Program-made: the position numbers and the translations under genes
Shown here: positions 1 to 13,000 of the stretch, in pieces
Layout of the letters: each line of letters opens with the position of its first letter
Numbering within the stretch: the first letter of the stretch is position 1
The notes under the pieces: generated by a model
The model's input: only the letters and a program-made list of their open reading frames with translations
The model's database searches: none
What the model was told of the DNA's origin: nothing
Assembly (NCBI GenBank): GCA_024742705.1
Contig: JANSXZ010000011.1
Coordinates: forward strand, 59,972-123,971
Length of the DNA stretch: 64,000 bases
Direction of reading: 5' to 3'
Source: Paracoccaceae bacterium
GTDB taxonomy: Bacteria; Pseudomonadota; Alphaproteobacteria; Rhodobacterales; Rhodobacteraceae

Positions 1-1
1 C

Positions 2-3000
2 AACCCCGGCGACACCGCCGATTTTACCTATACGCTGACGCAGAGCGGCCTGGTGGGCACGTCCGATCCTGGGCTGGTTCAGGTGGCGGTGGCCGCGCCC
101 TTCGCGCTGACCGGCGACAGCGCCTTTGAAACCTCGGAAGATACGGCGATCACGCTGGACCTGACCCAGGCAAGGACCGGCGGATACGGTGCTGCGCGCA
201 TCGTCGAGGTCAGCGATGCCGTCGATGCCGCCACCGGTGCGGTTCTCGGCACGGTCGAGATCGAGGACGGTGCGGTGCGGTTCACGCCGCTCGACGACCT
301 TTCGGACGTGACCGCCACGATCACCGTCACGGTGGCCGATGCCATCGGCAATCAGGTGACACGCGACTACACCGTCTTCGTGGCACCTGTCGAAGATGAC
401 GTATCGGTGCGGATCGTGGGCACCGCCGATAATGTGATCGGCACCGATGAAGACACGCCGCTGGCCGGCCGGATGCTGATCCATGATCCGGATGCCGCCA
501 ACGATATGGCGCTGGAAGACGCGCTGGCGTTCCTGTCCTATGTGGCCGATCCCGCAACGGCGGTCGCGTCGGCGGCCTTGCCCGCGCTGATCGCAACGCG
601 TCCGGTGCCCGATACCTCGGCCGCGCTGATCAGCGATCAGGGCGGGGAACTGACACTGGCGCCACCAGACGACGCGGTCAGCCCGCTGCTCTACGATTTC
701 GTCTACACGCCGCTGGAAGATGCCAACGGCGCGGACCGCATCGGGTTGGCGCTGGTCCAGCCGTCCGGCGCCACCGAAACCGCCGAGATCACGATCGATG
801 TGGCCGCCATCAACGACGCACCGGAATTCGTGGTTGCCGCCCCGGAGGACACCGTTGTCAGCCTGGGCGAAACCGTCGTTCTGGATCTTCTTCTGGAAAT
901 CTCGGATGCCGACGATGTGGTTGACGCGGCTGGCCTTTCGGTTGTGGCCACCGACAGCGCGCAGGTTGCCTTCGATCTGTCCGACGACGGTTTGCTGTCA
1001 ATCGAGGGGCTGAGCAGCGGCACCGCCGGGTTTTCCTTTGGCTGGACCGATCCCGAAGGCGCCGCGACCGGAAGCCGCGAGGTTTCGCTGATCGTCAACG
1101 CGCCGCCGGTCACGGTGGACGACACGATAACGGTGCTGGGCACCGGGGTCAGCGTGGCCATCGACGCCATCGCCAACGACACCGACGATTTCCCCGGCCT
1201 GGCCTATCTGCTGGACGACGACGACCTGCCCGTTGTCACATTCGATCCCGACGATGTAGGCGGCACCCTGGCCTGGTCGGTGGCGCAGCAGACTTTTGTC
1301 TATACCTCGCCCACCGATCCCGATGCGCTCGAAGCGGTGGATTTCTTCAGCTATGTGGTGACCGATGCACAGGGCCAGACCGCAACCGGGACAGTATCGG
1401 TGGATCTGGTATCGGACGCCGAGGCGGGTGGCACCCTGCGGGTGACATCGGGCGGCAACGACACCGTGCAGGCCACCGACCTGACCGAACAGTTCGTTCT
1501 GGGCGATGGCAGCGACGAGATCGCCGGGGACCTTTCCCAGTTGAACGGCGATGTGCTGATCGACTGGAGCCAGGACGACAGTCTGCGGATTCTCGGCTCG
1601 TCGGTGACGATCCTCGATGTCACGCGGGTGTATCCCTCGACGCCGGCCTCGGCGGTGGCGACATTGCAGGCGACGACCGATCCGGCGGTCTTCGCGCCGG
1701 CCACGGCCACATTCGCGCCGGGCACGTTGACAACGGTGTTTTCTCCGCAGGCGCTGTTTGGCGACGACCGTGTCGAAGAGGTGACGGACGCCTTTGTCGG
1801 CACCACGGTCCTGACCCTGACAGACGGTGTCGATGTGGCGGTGATCACGCTGCCTGGGCTTTTCGCGGGCAGTTTCGCGGTGCGCACCGAAGGCACCGAT
1901 ACGATCATCACCTATGGCCCGGCGATCAGCGGAGACGGTCTGTTGACCGGCACCCCGGACGACGACGACATCTATGGCGGGGCAGGGCCCGACACGCTGA
2001 TTGGTGGCGACGGCAACGACATCCTGCGCGGCGAAGGCGGCGACGACGACCTTCAGGGCGGCATCGGCAACGACGTTCTGATCGGTGGCGCGGGGCAGGA
2101 TCTGCTGACAGGCGGAACCGGTGCCGATCTTTTTGTCATCACCGAACGCGAGCCGGGAGAGATCGGCGACATCTTCGACACGATCGTCGATTTCAACCCG
2201 TCGGAAGGCGACCGCGTGGTGATCCTGGCGGCGGATTACCTGAACGACGATCTCACCGTCGACCTGACGCTGCTGGCAACGGATTTCAGCGATGCGTCGA
2301 CCGGAACGGTCGCGCTGCGCGGCACGCCTTCGACAACGGGCGCGGCTGCGTTTTCGGAAACGCTGGCGCTGTTCCTGATCGATCCCACGGTGCCGGATGT
2401 GGGCGGGCTGCTGATCACCGGATCCGAAAGCGGCGAGGTTCTGAACGGCACCGACAACGGCGAGATCATCGATGCGCTGGGTGGCGACGACACCATCGAC
2501 GCGGGCGGCGGCGGCGATCTGGTGCAGCCCGGCAGCGGCAACAACGTGGCCGCGGGCGGCGACGGTGACGACACAGTGGGCTTCGGCGATCAGACCGACG
2601 ATGTCTTTGTGGATCTGGCGCGGGGCATCGCGCGGCTGGGTGGCGATGTCTCGACGCTGACGGGCTTCGAAAACGCGGCAACGGGCGCCGGCAATGACCG
2701 GCTGATCGGCGACGGATCGGGCAACCTGCTGTCGGGCGGCGAAGGTGACGATTTCCTTTATGGCGACGGGATCAAGCCGACGCTGCACAACGACATCGCG
2801 CGGCAGGTTTACCGGCTTTATATCGCCACGCTGAAACGCGAACCCGACGCCGAAGGCTTTGCCGGCTGGATTCTCGATCTGTTCGAAGCCCGCGCCAGCC
2901 TGGCCGAAATCGCCGCCGGATTCATCGACAGCCCGGAATTCCAGACAATCTATGGCGCGCTGGACGACAGGGGCTTTGTCGAACTGCTGTACAAGAACGT

Positions 3001-3829
3001 GCTGGGCCGGCCCGGCGAACCGGCGGGCGTACAGGGGTGGCTGGACCTGCTGGCCACCGGCACACCCCGCGCCGAAGTGGTTCTGGGCTTCTCCGAAAGC
3101 CCCGAACTGCAGTCGAACACCGATGTTTCCGCCTTCTGGTACCTGGGCAGCCAGAGCGACGTGAACTGGTCCGGCACGGTCTATCGGCTGTATCTGGCCA
3201 CGCTCGACCGCGAACCCGACGCGGCGGGCTTCGCCGACTGGACATCGCAACTGGGCAGCGGCGCCGACCTGAAGGACGAGGTGATCCGCGGCTTCATGCA
3301 AAGCCCCGAGTTCCAGGCGATCATCGGCGAGCCGGATGCGGAAACCTTCGTTCGGCTGCTCTATCAAAACGTTCTCGATCGCGCGCCATCGGCGGCCGAG
3401 CTGAAAGCCTGGACCGACCGCATCACCCTGAGCGGCGCCGAGCGTGAGACGGTTGTCGGGGCCTTCGCCGACAGCCCCGAGTTCATCGCGACAACGCAAC
3501 AGGCGCTGCACGACTGGATCCGCGGCCTTGGCACCGATGACATTCTGGAAGGCGGCAGCGGCAACAACACGCTGGTGGGCGGTATGTACAGCGACAGTTT
3601 CGTCTTCGATGCCGATCTGGGCGGCACCCATATCGTTCTGGATCTCGAACCCTGGGACAGCCTTGTTTTCCGCAATTTCGGCTATGCCGACGACGATGCC
3701 GTGCGCGCCAATCTGACCCGTTCGGGGGCGGACACGGTTTTCGACGATCAGGGCCTGACTGCGATATTCCAGAACACCGCGCCGGAATTCTTCGGTACGG
3801 CTGCCTCCGACGATCTGATCGTTGTGTGA
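2..3829 (+). CDS. Giant RTX/cadherin-like adhesin or exoprotein, C-terminal part (5' end outside window)
   Basis: The frame is open from base 2, so the true start lies upstream; 1,275 residues are visible. The N-terminal half is made of Ig/cadherin-like beta domains (a clear one near visible residues 366-470, beginning NAPPVTVDD). Hemolysin-type calcium-binding nonapeptides (GGxGxDxLx, e.g. GGDGNDILRG) occur at about 644-714, 807-864 and 897-924. Two DUF4214 units follow (about 928-1040 and 1057-1167), each with a VYRLYIATLKREPD-like helix and an F.ESPEL/F.DSPEF end. The tail ends in DDLIVV, the acidic-hydrophobic ending usual for type I secretion substrates. No type I secretion genes lie in the window. 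The protein is probably exported and surface-bound or released; adhesion is an inference from domain content. It is a C-terminal paralogue of the next gene. Confidence 0.9.
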   Translation, partial: NPGDTADFTYTLTQSGLVGTSDPGLVQVAVAAPFALTGDSAFETSEDTAITLDLTQARTGGYGAARIVEVSDAVDAATGAVLGTVEIEDGAVRFTPLDDLSDVTATITVTVADAIGNQVTRDYTVFVAPVEDDVSVRIVGTADNVIGTDEDTPLAGRMLIHDPDAANDMALEDALAFLSYVADPATAVASAALPALIATRPVPDTSAALISDQGGELTLAPPDDAVSPLLYDFVYTPLEDANGADRIGLALVQPSGATETAEITIDVAAINDAPEFVVAAPEDTVVSLGETVVLDLLLEISDADDVVDAAGLSVVATDSAQVAFDLSDDGLLSIEGLSSGTAGFSFGWTDPEGAATGSREVSLIVNAPPVTVDDTITVLGTGVSVAIDAIANDTDDFPGLAYLLDDDDLPVVTFDPDDVGGTLAWSVAQQTFVYTSPTDPDALEAVDFFSYVVTDAQGQTATGTVSVDLVSDAEAGGTLRVTSGGNDTVQATDLTEQFVLGDGSDEIAGDLSQLNGDVLIDWSQDDSLRILGSSVTILDVTRVYPSTPASAVATLQATTDPAVFAPATATFAPGTLTTVFSPQALFGDDRVEEVTDAFVGTTVLTLTDGVDVAVITLPGLFAGSFAVRTEGTDTIITYGPAISGDGLLTGTPDDDDIYGGAGPDTLIGGDGNDILRGEGGDDDLQGGIGNDVLIGGAGQDLLTGGTGADLFVITEREPGEIGDIFDTIVDFNPSEGDRVVILAADYLNDDLTVDLTLLATDFSDASTGTVALRGTPSTTGAAAFSETLALFLIDPTVPDVGGLLITGSESGEVLNGTDNGEIIDALGGDDTIDAGGGGDLVQPGSGNNVAAGGDGDDTVGFGDQTDDVFVDLARGIARLGGDVSTLTGFENAATGAGNDRLIGDGSGNLLSGGEGDDFLYGDGIKPTLHNDIARQVYRLYIATLKREPDAEGFAGWILDLFEARASLAEIAAGFIDSPEFQTIYGALDDRGFVELLYKNVLGRPGEPAGVQGWLDLLATGTPRAEVVLGFSESPELQSNTDVSAFWYLGSQSDVNWSGTVYRLYLATLDREPDAAGFADWTSQLGSGADLKDEVIRGFMQSPEFQAIIGEPDAETFVRLLYQNVLDRAPSAAELKAWTDRITLSGAERETVVGAFADSPEFIATTQQALHDWIRGLGTDDILEGGSGNNTLVGGMYSDSFVFDADLGGTHIVLDLEPWDSLVFRNFGYADDDAVRANLTRSGADTVFDDQGLTAIFQNTAPEFFGTAASDDLIVV

Positions 3830-4023
3830 TCGGGATGGTGAATCGGCCGATTTCCCCGTTCACCGCAGACATACAATACCGCGCCATGGCAGTGTCTGTT
3901 TCCAAAATTGAAACACTCGATTGAAGTGTTCTCTAAGCGCATGAATAGTAATAAAAATATTGAGTTTTCGGTAGGTTTGCTGCATCATATGCCAATTCGT
4001 TTTTTATTTTATTGGATGGCGTC
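3830..4023. other. AT-rich intergenic region between the two RTX genes
   Basis: These 194 bases are markedly more AT-rich than the flanks, especially from 3900 to 4015. The pentamer AGTGT/ACACT occurs three times (3891, 3914, 3925), giving a short hairpin AACACT-7-AGTGTT at 3912-3930. No T-tracted terminator follows the first gene on the + strand. The region probably contains the promoter of the second RTX gene, but no hexamer pair stands out. A weak GGATGG at 4014 precedes the start chosen for that gene. Confidence 0.5.
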
Positions 4024-7000
4024 ATGACCGTCTCTACGAGGATTACGTTTGAACAAAGCTCGGGCCAGTTCGGCCCGGACGCCAACGGCGTCTCGTTTCA
4101 GACGTTTCTGGGGGTGGGCGGCGATCAGCCCGCAACCTCATCGTTCAGCATCGGCGGATCGGCCCGCGCCAGTATTCCGTTTGTCGGGCGCGTCGAATTC
4201 GCGCGCGCCGAACTGTCGGGCGATGTGTCGTTCCGGATGGGGCTGGAAGTGGGTTTTGCCGCGTCGCCCGGTGATATCACGACGGTGCTGCCCTATGACG
4301 TGACCTTCGTCTTTCCCGACGAAGTCGCCGGCGGCGAGGTGTTTCGCCTCGATGGCTCGGCGGTGCACGATCCCGGCGGGGCACTGATTTCGACGGTTTC
4401 GCCCGGCTTTGCCATGGGTGTCAACCTGGTGTTCGAACTGGCCGCCGACGTCGGCGCCACCTTCGGCGCGGCGGGACGCAACCAGTCGTTCACGCTGGCG
4501 GATTTCGACACGTCTGTGTCTATTCCGATCATCAGCTACAACAGCGTGCCCGACAGCGAAGAGGCCGATATCGCCGCGTCGGACCTGGCCGGGGTGCCGA
4601 TCGAAGGCTCGAGCCTGGTGGATGCGCCGGGTTTCGACGACCTGGTCGGCGAGTCGACCGAGAACCTGAACGGATCGTTCCTGGGGATCGATCTGGCCGA
4701 CCTGATCGAGGTCGGCACCTCGACGGTGATCGAAGCGGGCAATTTCGAAATCTCGGAAGAGGGGATCGCTTTGTCGATTCCGGCGCCCGGACCCGGCGAA
4801 AGCCTGTTCAAGCGAGAAGCAGACAAGGACAAGCTGGCCGAGGACAGCAACACCGACAACGACGACGAGGAAGAAGAAAACCGTGTAGAAACAGAGATTT
4901 CCTTTGGAAACCTCGCCGATATCCTGCTGTCGGTGCCGGCGATCAGCAATGAACTGCAGCCGCTGACATCCACCCCCCTCAGCGGCGATTCGGATATCCT
5001 TTCGCTGACACTGGATCTGGACAATTTCGCCACCGCCATCTTCCGCAGCCTCACCGGCAGCCCGCTGACGCTCGAGGCGGCGGCATCGGCCTCGGCCAAG
5101 CTGGGGCCGGTCAGCTTCGGGCTGGACGCCGAAATCAACCTTTTCGACGCCGACCTGACGCTGAGCGTACCGGTCCGTCAAGACATTCTGGCGCAAGAGG
5201 CCGGATTTGAAACCAAGCTGTCGTTCCTGCGCGCCGATGCGTCCGGCGACAGCACCGGCGAGGCGGTCTTCGTCACCGCGCTGGCCCCGCGCCAAACCGT
5301 TTTCTTCAATGAAAACGCTACATTCCAGAGCGATGCTATTGCGGAAAAGCTGCTGGAGCTGGCCGCTGCCGACGGGCAGGTGGCGCGCGATGTCGATGTT
5401 TTCGTGGATTTCGACGAAGGCATACCCGGTGCGTTCACCGGCGAAACCGGATCGGTGTCGGGCGGTGTCGTCGCGCTGGCCGAGGGCGAGACCGAGTGGA
5501 AGCAGGTGCGCACCTTCACCGAGGAAACCAAGTACCTGGCGCGCGCTCAGGCCAGCCTGACATCGGTGTCGTCGGCTATTCCGCTGACACCGCGCGACGG
5601 CGCGATCTTCAAATATGTGATCTACGACCAGGACAGCGTCGTAAACGCCGACGGAGTCGTGGATCTGGGCACGATCCCCACGGACCGGCAATTCGATCTG
5701 GATTTCGAACCGTCCGAAGACGGGATCTTAGAACTGGTACAGGATTTTGTCGAAACGCCGGTTTCCACAACCGGCTTTGTGGATGGCGCGCCAACGCTGG
5801 ACCTGGTGTTTCCGGCGGGCATCGACGCGCTGGCGGTCGAGGTCGCGCACCGGGCGTCGGTGGATGTGGATCATTCGGTCGGGCTCAGGTTTCAGGGCGA
5901 TCTGGGGCTCAGCGCGCTGGCCGCCAGCTTCTCGGCCTCGGGGTCGGCTTTCGGGATCCGCAAGAGCATCGGTGTCGATTTCGGCCCGCTCTGGGAGCAG
6001 GAGATCGAGCTTTTCGACGCCGGGATCGCATCGCTTTATGATGACAGCTTCCAGCTGACGGGCAGCACCTTCGACGCCGATTTTTCGACAGGCGAGACGC
6101 TGGAAGATGTCCAGAGCTACGATTTCGCGGTGCGCAACGCCACGCCCGACGATCCTTCGGTGATCTATATCCAGGACGTGGTCGGCGCCATAGTCGACGG
6201 ATCGGCCAGCACCGGCACCACCCTCAGCCTGGCAACGGTTGAAGGCGTCGATCCGGCCTCGCTGATCGATCTGAGCAACACGACCGGGGTCAACGCGTTT
6301 CTGGCCAACAGCACCGATGCCGGGGCCTGGACGCTGATATCGGTCGAGAACGTGATCGGCACACGCGGCGGCGATACCCTGACGGGCGACGACGGCGACA
6401 ACCAGCTGTCGGGCGGCGAGGGCGACGACACGCTTTCGGGCAACGGCGGCAACGACCTGCTGGAAGGCGGCCGCGGCAACGACATCCTTGTCGGCGACGA
6501 CATCGCCGGACCGGCGGGCGACGACACGCTTTCCGGCGGCGCCGGGTTTGACCGGCTGTTCGTGACCCGCGGCAACGACCAGCTGGACGGCGGCATCGCG
6601 CCGGCGATCGGCGACACCGGTCTGGAACCGGTCGATCTGGACGTTCTGTCATTCGATCTGCTGGCCCATGCGGTCGATCTGAACCTGACCACCGGAGAAA
6701 TCACTGTCGACGCCGGTGCCGACCTGGGCACCCAGAGTTACAGCAATTTCGAGGGATACGCCGGCTCGCAGGTGGGCGACCGTTTGATCGGGGCCGCGAC
6801 GCGGGACTATTTCGAAGGTGGCGCCGGCAACGACACGCTGATGGGCGAGGATGTCGCAGGGCTGGACCTTGCGGCGCGCGCGGCGCTGACAGGCGAGAAC
6901 GACAGGCTCTACGCCGGCGATGACGATGACCGGCTGACAGGCGGGCCGGGCGCCGATCTGCTGGACGGTGGCGCGGGCGACGATACGGTCGATTACAGCT

Positions 7001-10000
7001 ATGCCCCGACCAGCGTTTTCGTGTCTCTCAACAGCCCCGTTACCCTGTCGGAGGCGGATGCCGAACCGCTGCGCCCCACGCCGGGCGGGCCCAGCGTGGA
7101 TTTCGCGCGCATCGACGGGCAGGGCTGGCGTGGCTGGGCGCAGGGCGATCAATTGCGCGACGTCGAAAACATCGACGGATCGCAGTTTGACGACATCCTC
7201 TTTGGCGATGCCGGCGACAATCGGCTGCTGGGCGGCGAAGGCGACGACCGCCTGGCCGGGCGCGGCGGATCGGACACGCTGCGCGGCGAAGATGGCGATG
7301 ACGTGCTGTGGCGCGCCTTGCCCGACACGTTGGGCGACGATCGCAACGCGGCCACCGTGGACGCCGTGGCGATCCCCGAAGTTGGCGACGCGAATGTGGT
7401 TCTGCCGGTGCCCGACAGCGTTCTGACCGGGCTGACGGCGCCCGCGCGGACGGTTTCGGTTCTGGATGGGGGTGACGATTTCGATCTGGTGCTGACGGAT
7501 GGCGGTGCCGCGCTCAGCTTCGACCATGAAATCGCACTGGTGTCGAACGGGCTGTCGGGCACGATCATCGATGTCGAGGTCTGGACGCTGCGGTTTGCCG
7601 CCGAATTCGAAACGGAAGTCGTCGGATCGCTCACCGACGGTACGCTGGAAATCCGCACCAGGGCCGATCCCGAACCGGGCGATCTTTATGTGACGGGCGT
7701 GCGCGCCCCGTCGGTCGGATCGACCGCTGGCGCCTTCACCGAGATCGATCCGGTTCTGGCGTCAGACTGGTTCGACGATCCCGGGGCCTTCGGCGGCCCG
7801 CCTGATGGCGCCACTTTTGGCCAGGTTTTTGCCTCGCGGCCCACGCAGATCGACCGCAACGTGACGCTCGAGCGTTCGCTGGATTCGCTGATCGATATCG
7901 AAGGCCTGTCGGGCAGCTACGGCAACGATTCCCTGGTGGGCGACGACGCGGCCAATGCGCTCTTCGGGGGCGGGGGGCGCGACGCGATCAGCGCGATGGG
8001 CGGCGACGACAGGCTGGGCTTTGGCGAGGTTCAGAGCGCGGGCGACCTGTTTTCCTTCCCCGGCTTCCCGACGACTCTGGTATCGACCAATCTGATCGAG
8101 AGCGGCCCCTCACTGGACGATCTGGTTGCGGATTACATCGCCGCCGGGCGCGACCTTGCGGCGCTGGACCAGGTGATGGACGATCTGGCCGCATACGAGG
8201 TGACGTACTTCGGTGGGACAACGCTGACGCCGCTGGAGGAACACAGCTTTCTCGACGGCGGCGCGGGCAGCAACACGCTGGATCTGCGCTATGATCGCGG
8301 GATCCGGTTCCTGCCGGGCACGTCGGATGCCACGGCGCAGGTCAATCTGGGCACCGTCACCTCGGGCGCGGTGCGCACAGGCGAGCTGGTGCTTGGCGAG
8401 GCGGAGCTGAACGGGCTGGTTTTCGGGACCGGCGGTTCGACGGGATCGCTGTCGGCGCTGCTGCTGGATATCGACCACGTCATCGGCACCTCCAACACCG
8501 ACGGCCTGACCGGCAACGACGCCGACAACAGGATCGAAGGCGGCGCCGGTGGCGATCGCATCGATGGCGGGATCGGCAACGACACGCTCAGCTATGCCAA
8601 TGCCGCTGAAGCGATCAATTTCATCGTGCAGGACGATGACACCTTCCTGGTCGCGGCCGGCGATGCCGATGGCGATCAGGTGCGCAACATCGAATTCGTG
8701 GTGGGTTCGGCCCATGAGGATCTGATGGGCACCACGCTGGCGGTGTCGCTGGGCGCGTCGGTGGTGGAAACCTCGGATTTGATCGAAATCGACGGCGCGG
8801 GCGGCGACGACGTGCTGTTTGCCGAACTGTCCGGCATCCGCATTTCGGGCGGCGAGGGCGACGACAAGCTGTTTCTCAACAACACCGATCTCGGCACGGG
8901 CAACACCGATCTGGTCGGCGGCACGGGCATCGATGTGCTGATCGCCGGCGTCGACGCCGCGCTGTTTTCGGCCAGCATTGATTACACCGGCGCGGCGCCC
9001 GAAATGCGCCTGACGCGCGACGCCGACGGCGCCGAATGGAATATCAGCGGTTTCGAATACATCTACGATTCCAGTTTCGGCGGGCCGCTTGTCTATCTCG
9101 ACAACCTCGATCCCGTGGTCGGCGCGCGCAGCGATCTGGTGCTCGACGAAGATCCGGCCCTGCCGTTTTCCATCGCGCCCGAAGGCGTTGCCGATCTTGA
9201 GACCGAAGACGGCATCACCATCGACATCCTGCCCGGAACCGGGCGCGTGACCTATCAGCCCGGTGGCACCGGGCCGCAAACCGATGTTACAGCGGGCCTC
9301 GTGCTGACGGCTGCCGAGGCGGCAACCCTGGTCTTTGTGCCGGATCAGGACTTTGGCCTGCCGGTGGACAGCGAAACGCTGCTGTTCTCGACCGAGTTGA
9401 ACGGCGACGAACTGACCAAGGCCGAACTCGAGGCGGCGGTTCTGGCCGCCGGCACCGAAGGCGCGCTGCGCGGCGAAGCCCTGGCTATCAGTTTTCTCTA
9501 TCCCGGCGAAGATGAGGCCGACCGCCAGTTTCGCAAGATCGAGATCGCGCCCCGCGCCTTTGACGGGGCCAGTCTCGATCTGCCCACCGTAACAGATTTC
9601 GACGCCGCCGAGATCACCATCGAAACCCAGGTGTTCGCCGGGCAGGATCAGGGCGCCACGCTGAACGTGCTGGCGCGGCTTCCGGTCGGGTATCTGGGGG
9701 ATGAACAGCTGTTCGAGATCACGGCGATTCCCGAACACGGGCGGCTTTACCGGTTCGACAGTGACAGCGGCGAGGAAATCCTTCTGCAAATCGGGGACCG
9801 GATCACCAATTCGGCAGATCTGGAACTGCGCACCGATGGCGCGATTTTGCCGGCTGGCGTTTCGGTGGGCTTTACCCCGGTCGAGACCCTCAGCTTTGCC
9901 GTGTCGCAGGTGCCGGACGCGGGCCATGTGTTCAATCCCAACGTCGATGTGCTGTTCGAGTTGCCCGAAGACAGCGATGCCGACACCCAGTATGTGCTGC

Positions 10001-13000
10001 TGGGCGTGCCCGAAGACGGCACGCTGTTCCAGCGCGACGCCGAAACCGGCGCCCGCAGCGCGCTGGCACCCGGCGATACGGTGGATGCGGACACGCTGAC
10101 GCGGCTGTCCTTCCGCGCCGACCCGGCGCGCAATGCCACCGAACGCGATGCCGCCGCCGTGCAAGAGGTACAGCAAGCGCAGAACCGGATGACCGATCTG
10201 GGCGCTTTCGGCACCGGCGATCCGCTGCCGGAAATCGACAAGCTCGGCAACGACCCGGCGCAGGACGCCACCGCGATCCGCGCCGTTCTGGTGCAAAAGG
10301 ACCGCGCCCTGCCCGAATTCAACGGGCTGCGCATCGATCTGGCCGAAACCGGCGATACGTCGGTTTGGGATTGGGAAACGGTGGTGGGCAACGGAACCGT
10401 GGCTATCGACGGGGTTGACACATCCCTGGCCGCGCCCGTCGATTGGATGCAGCGCGGCGCCGCCGATGGCGGCAACGGCGAGATCTACGGTGTGCTGACC
10501 TACGATGTATCGTTCCGGCTCAACACCCATGACAGCTTTGTGTCAGCGTTGAACGACGTGATGGGCGATGGCAATCAGGGGTTTCACCTGGCCAGCATCG
10601 CGGACGCTCAGGAAAACCAGTTCGTATTCGACGTGGCCCTGGCCGCAGGCGAGTTTCAGGACAGTTTCACCGGACCCTTGTTCGGCGGGCAGCCGTTGCT
10701 CGGCTCGGATGGCACGACCTCGTTCCGCAACGGGTTGGCCTGGGACGACGGAACCTCCGAGACCTTCAGCGCCTGGCGGTCTGACTCATTCGTGAACGAC
10801 ACGAATGCCGGGACCGTCTTCTCGCCGTTGACAGGCGGCGAAGATCCCGACGATCCGATCCTGCTGCCAACCTGGGACGATGGCTTTGGCAACGGCACGT
10901 TTACCAATGCGTCGATCCTGGAAGTACGGTCGCTGACAACCGAGAAGAACGATCTGGTCACCGGCAGCGGCGCCGATGAAGCGATCCGCGGCGGCGGCGG
11001 CGACGACTGGCTGCTGGGGCAGGGCGGCGACGACACCATCGAAGGCGGCAGCGGCGCCGATATCCTCGACGGCGGTGAGGGCGACGATCTGCTGACAGGC
11101 GGCATCGGCGACGATATCTTCGTGGTCGCGCGGGACGCCGGCGCCGATACGATCGTCGATTTCACCCTGGAGGACCGGCTGGATCTGGGCGCACTGGGGC
11201 TGACCTCGCTGTCGCAACTGCAGATATATACCGTCGTGGCCGACAATCCCGATGGCGTGCTGGATGTGAACACGGTGCTGTCGGCCTATGGCTCGCAGAT
11301 CACGCTGGTGGGTTTCGATCATGGCGCGACCCCGCTGAGCATCGACAATTTCTACGGCTTGCCCGTCCAACTGGCCTCTGTCATGCCCGCCCGCGACCAG
11401 CTGACGCTGGCGGTCGGCGACACGCTGCGCGAGGACGAAATCGCCGATCTGCGGTACTTTGGAGATCTGGACGTCAACGGCGCGGTCGGCGCGTTCGAAC
11501 TGGAGGTGCGCGACCCCTGGGCGTTGCCCGACGACACCACCGGATTGTGGGCGACCGATCCGCGCCCCGATGACCGCGACGGCATCGTCACCCTTGGGCG
11601 CGACATCGTGCTGACGCCCCAGAACGATGCGCCACGCGCCGCCGACGATGCGTTTTCGCTGACGCTGGGCAGCGTTCTGGAAGGCCGTGACCCGTTGCTG
11701 AAACTGACAGCAACCGATCCTGAATCCGATCCGATCACCTTCCGGCTTGTATCGGGGCCGCAGGCCGGCGTGCTGATTTTCGACGACGATGGCGGATTTC
11801 TCTATACGTCGGACGCGGATTTCGACATCGAAAGCCTGCCCGAACCGGGCGTCGATATCTTTACCTATGCGGTTTCAGACGGAACGTCGGAGGTGGTGCG
11901 CACCGTAACCATCGATATTTCCCCGCTTCAGCCGGCGCGCACCGTCGATCCCGCGACCACCGAACGCGAGGGCGGCGCGCCGCTTCTGTTCGGCCTGGAA
12001 ACCGACGACATCCTGATCGGCAGCACCGAAGGCGATATCCTGCTGGGCGATTTCGGCCGCGACAGCCTGTATGGCGACGAGGGTGCCGATACGCTGAGCG
12101 GTCAGCAGGGTGACGATTCGCTGGACGGCGGCGAAGGCGATGACCTGATAGATGGCGGCACCGGCACTGACACGATGACAGGCGGCGGCGGCGCGGATGT
12201 CTTCGTGCTGAACGCGGATCCGGTTCTGGGGCCCAGCGTTGTGTTGCCCAGCCTCTCGGCAACCGGTTTGGTCGCTTTCGCGCCGGCCACCACCGGCAGC
12301 CCGCCGGATGTGGTGACAGATTTCGAACCGGGCGTCGATCTTCTGGACGTCAGCAACTGGGAGGTGTCGTCGCTTTCGGGGTTGGTGATCGAAGCGGCCA
12401 CAGGCGGCGGCGTTCTGGTCAGCACACCCGACGGCAGCTTCTGCGCGCTGATCCAGAACACCGCCGGCACGCTTCTGCCCAGCGATCTGTCGGCGTCGGA
12501 TTTCACCTTTTTCGCCACGCTCAACGACTACCTTCTGGGCACCGACGGGCCCGATCCGCTGGACGGCGAAGACGGCAACGACACGATCATCGGGCTGGGC
12601 GACGATGACACGCTGACCGGCGGCCCCGACAACGATCTGATCTTGCCGGGTTCCGGCAGCGACCAGGCCGATGGCGGATCGGGCGACGACACCGTCAGTT
12701 TCGCCGATCAGGCCAGCGACGCGCGCGTCGATCTGGTTGCGGGCACCGTCACGATCGGCAGCGATGTCAACCAGATCTCGGGGTTTGAAACGGTTCTGAC
12801 CGGGGCAGGCGCCGACCGTCTGATCGGCGACAAGGGCGCGAACCGGCTGGTGTCGGATGGCGGAAACGATTTTCTCTATGGCGATGGCCTGAAACCCTCG
12901 ATGCACCCCGAACTGGCCGGATCGGTCTATCGGATGTACATCGCCGCGCTGGGGCGCGAGCCGGACAGCGCGGGCTTTGTGCACTGGATCATCGATCTGT

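Noticed and set aside
998..3631. 877-residue open frame on the - strand across the first RTX gene
   Set aside because: It is antisense to a clear RTX/DUF4214 coding sequence; its composition is that of the reverse complement of GGxGxD repeats and it shows no domain.
1930..12890. Tandem short repeats taken as CRISPR or VNTR array
   Set aside because: The period is 27 bases in frame and encodes RTX nonapeptides; there are no constant direct repeats with unique spacers.
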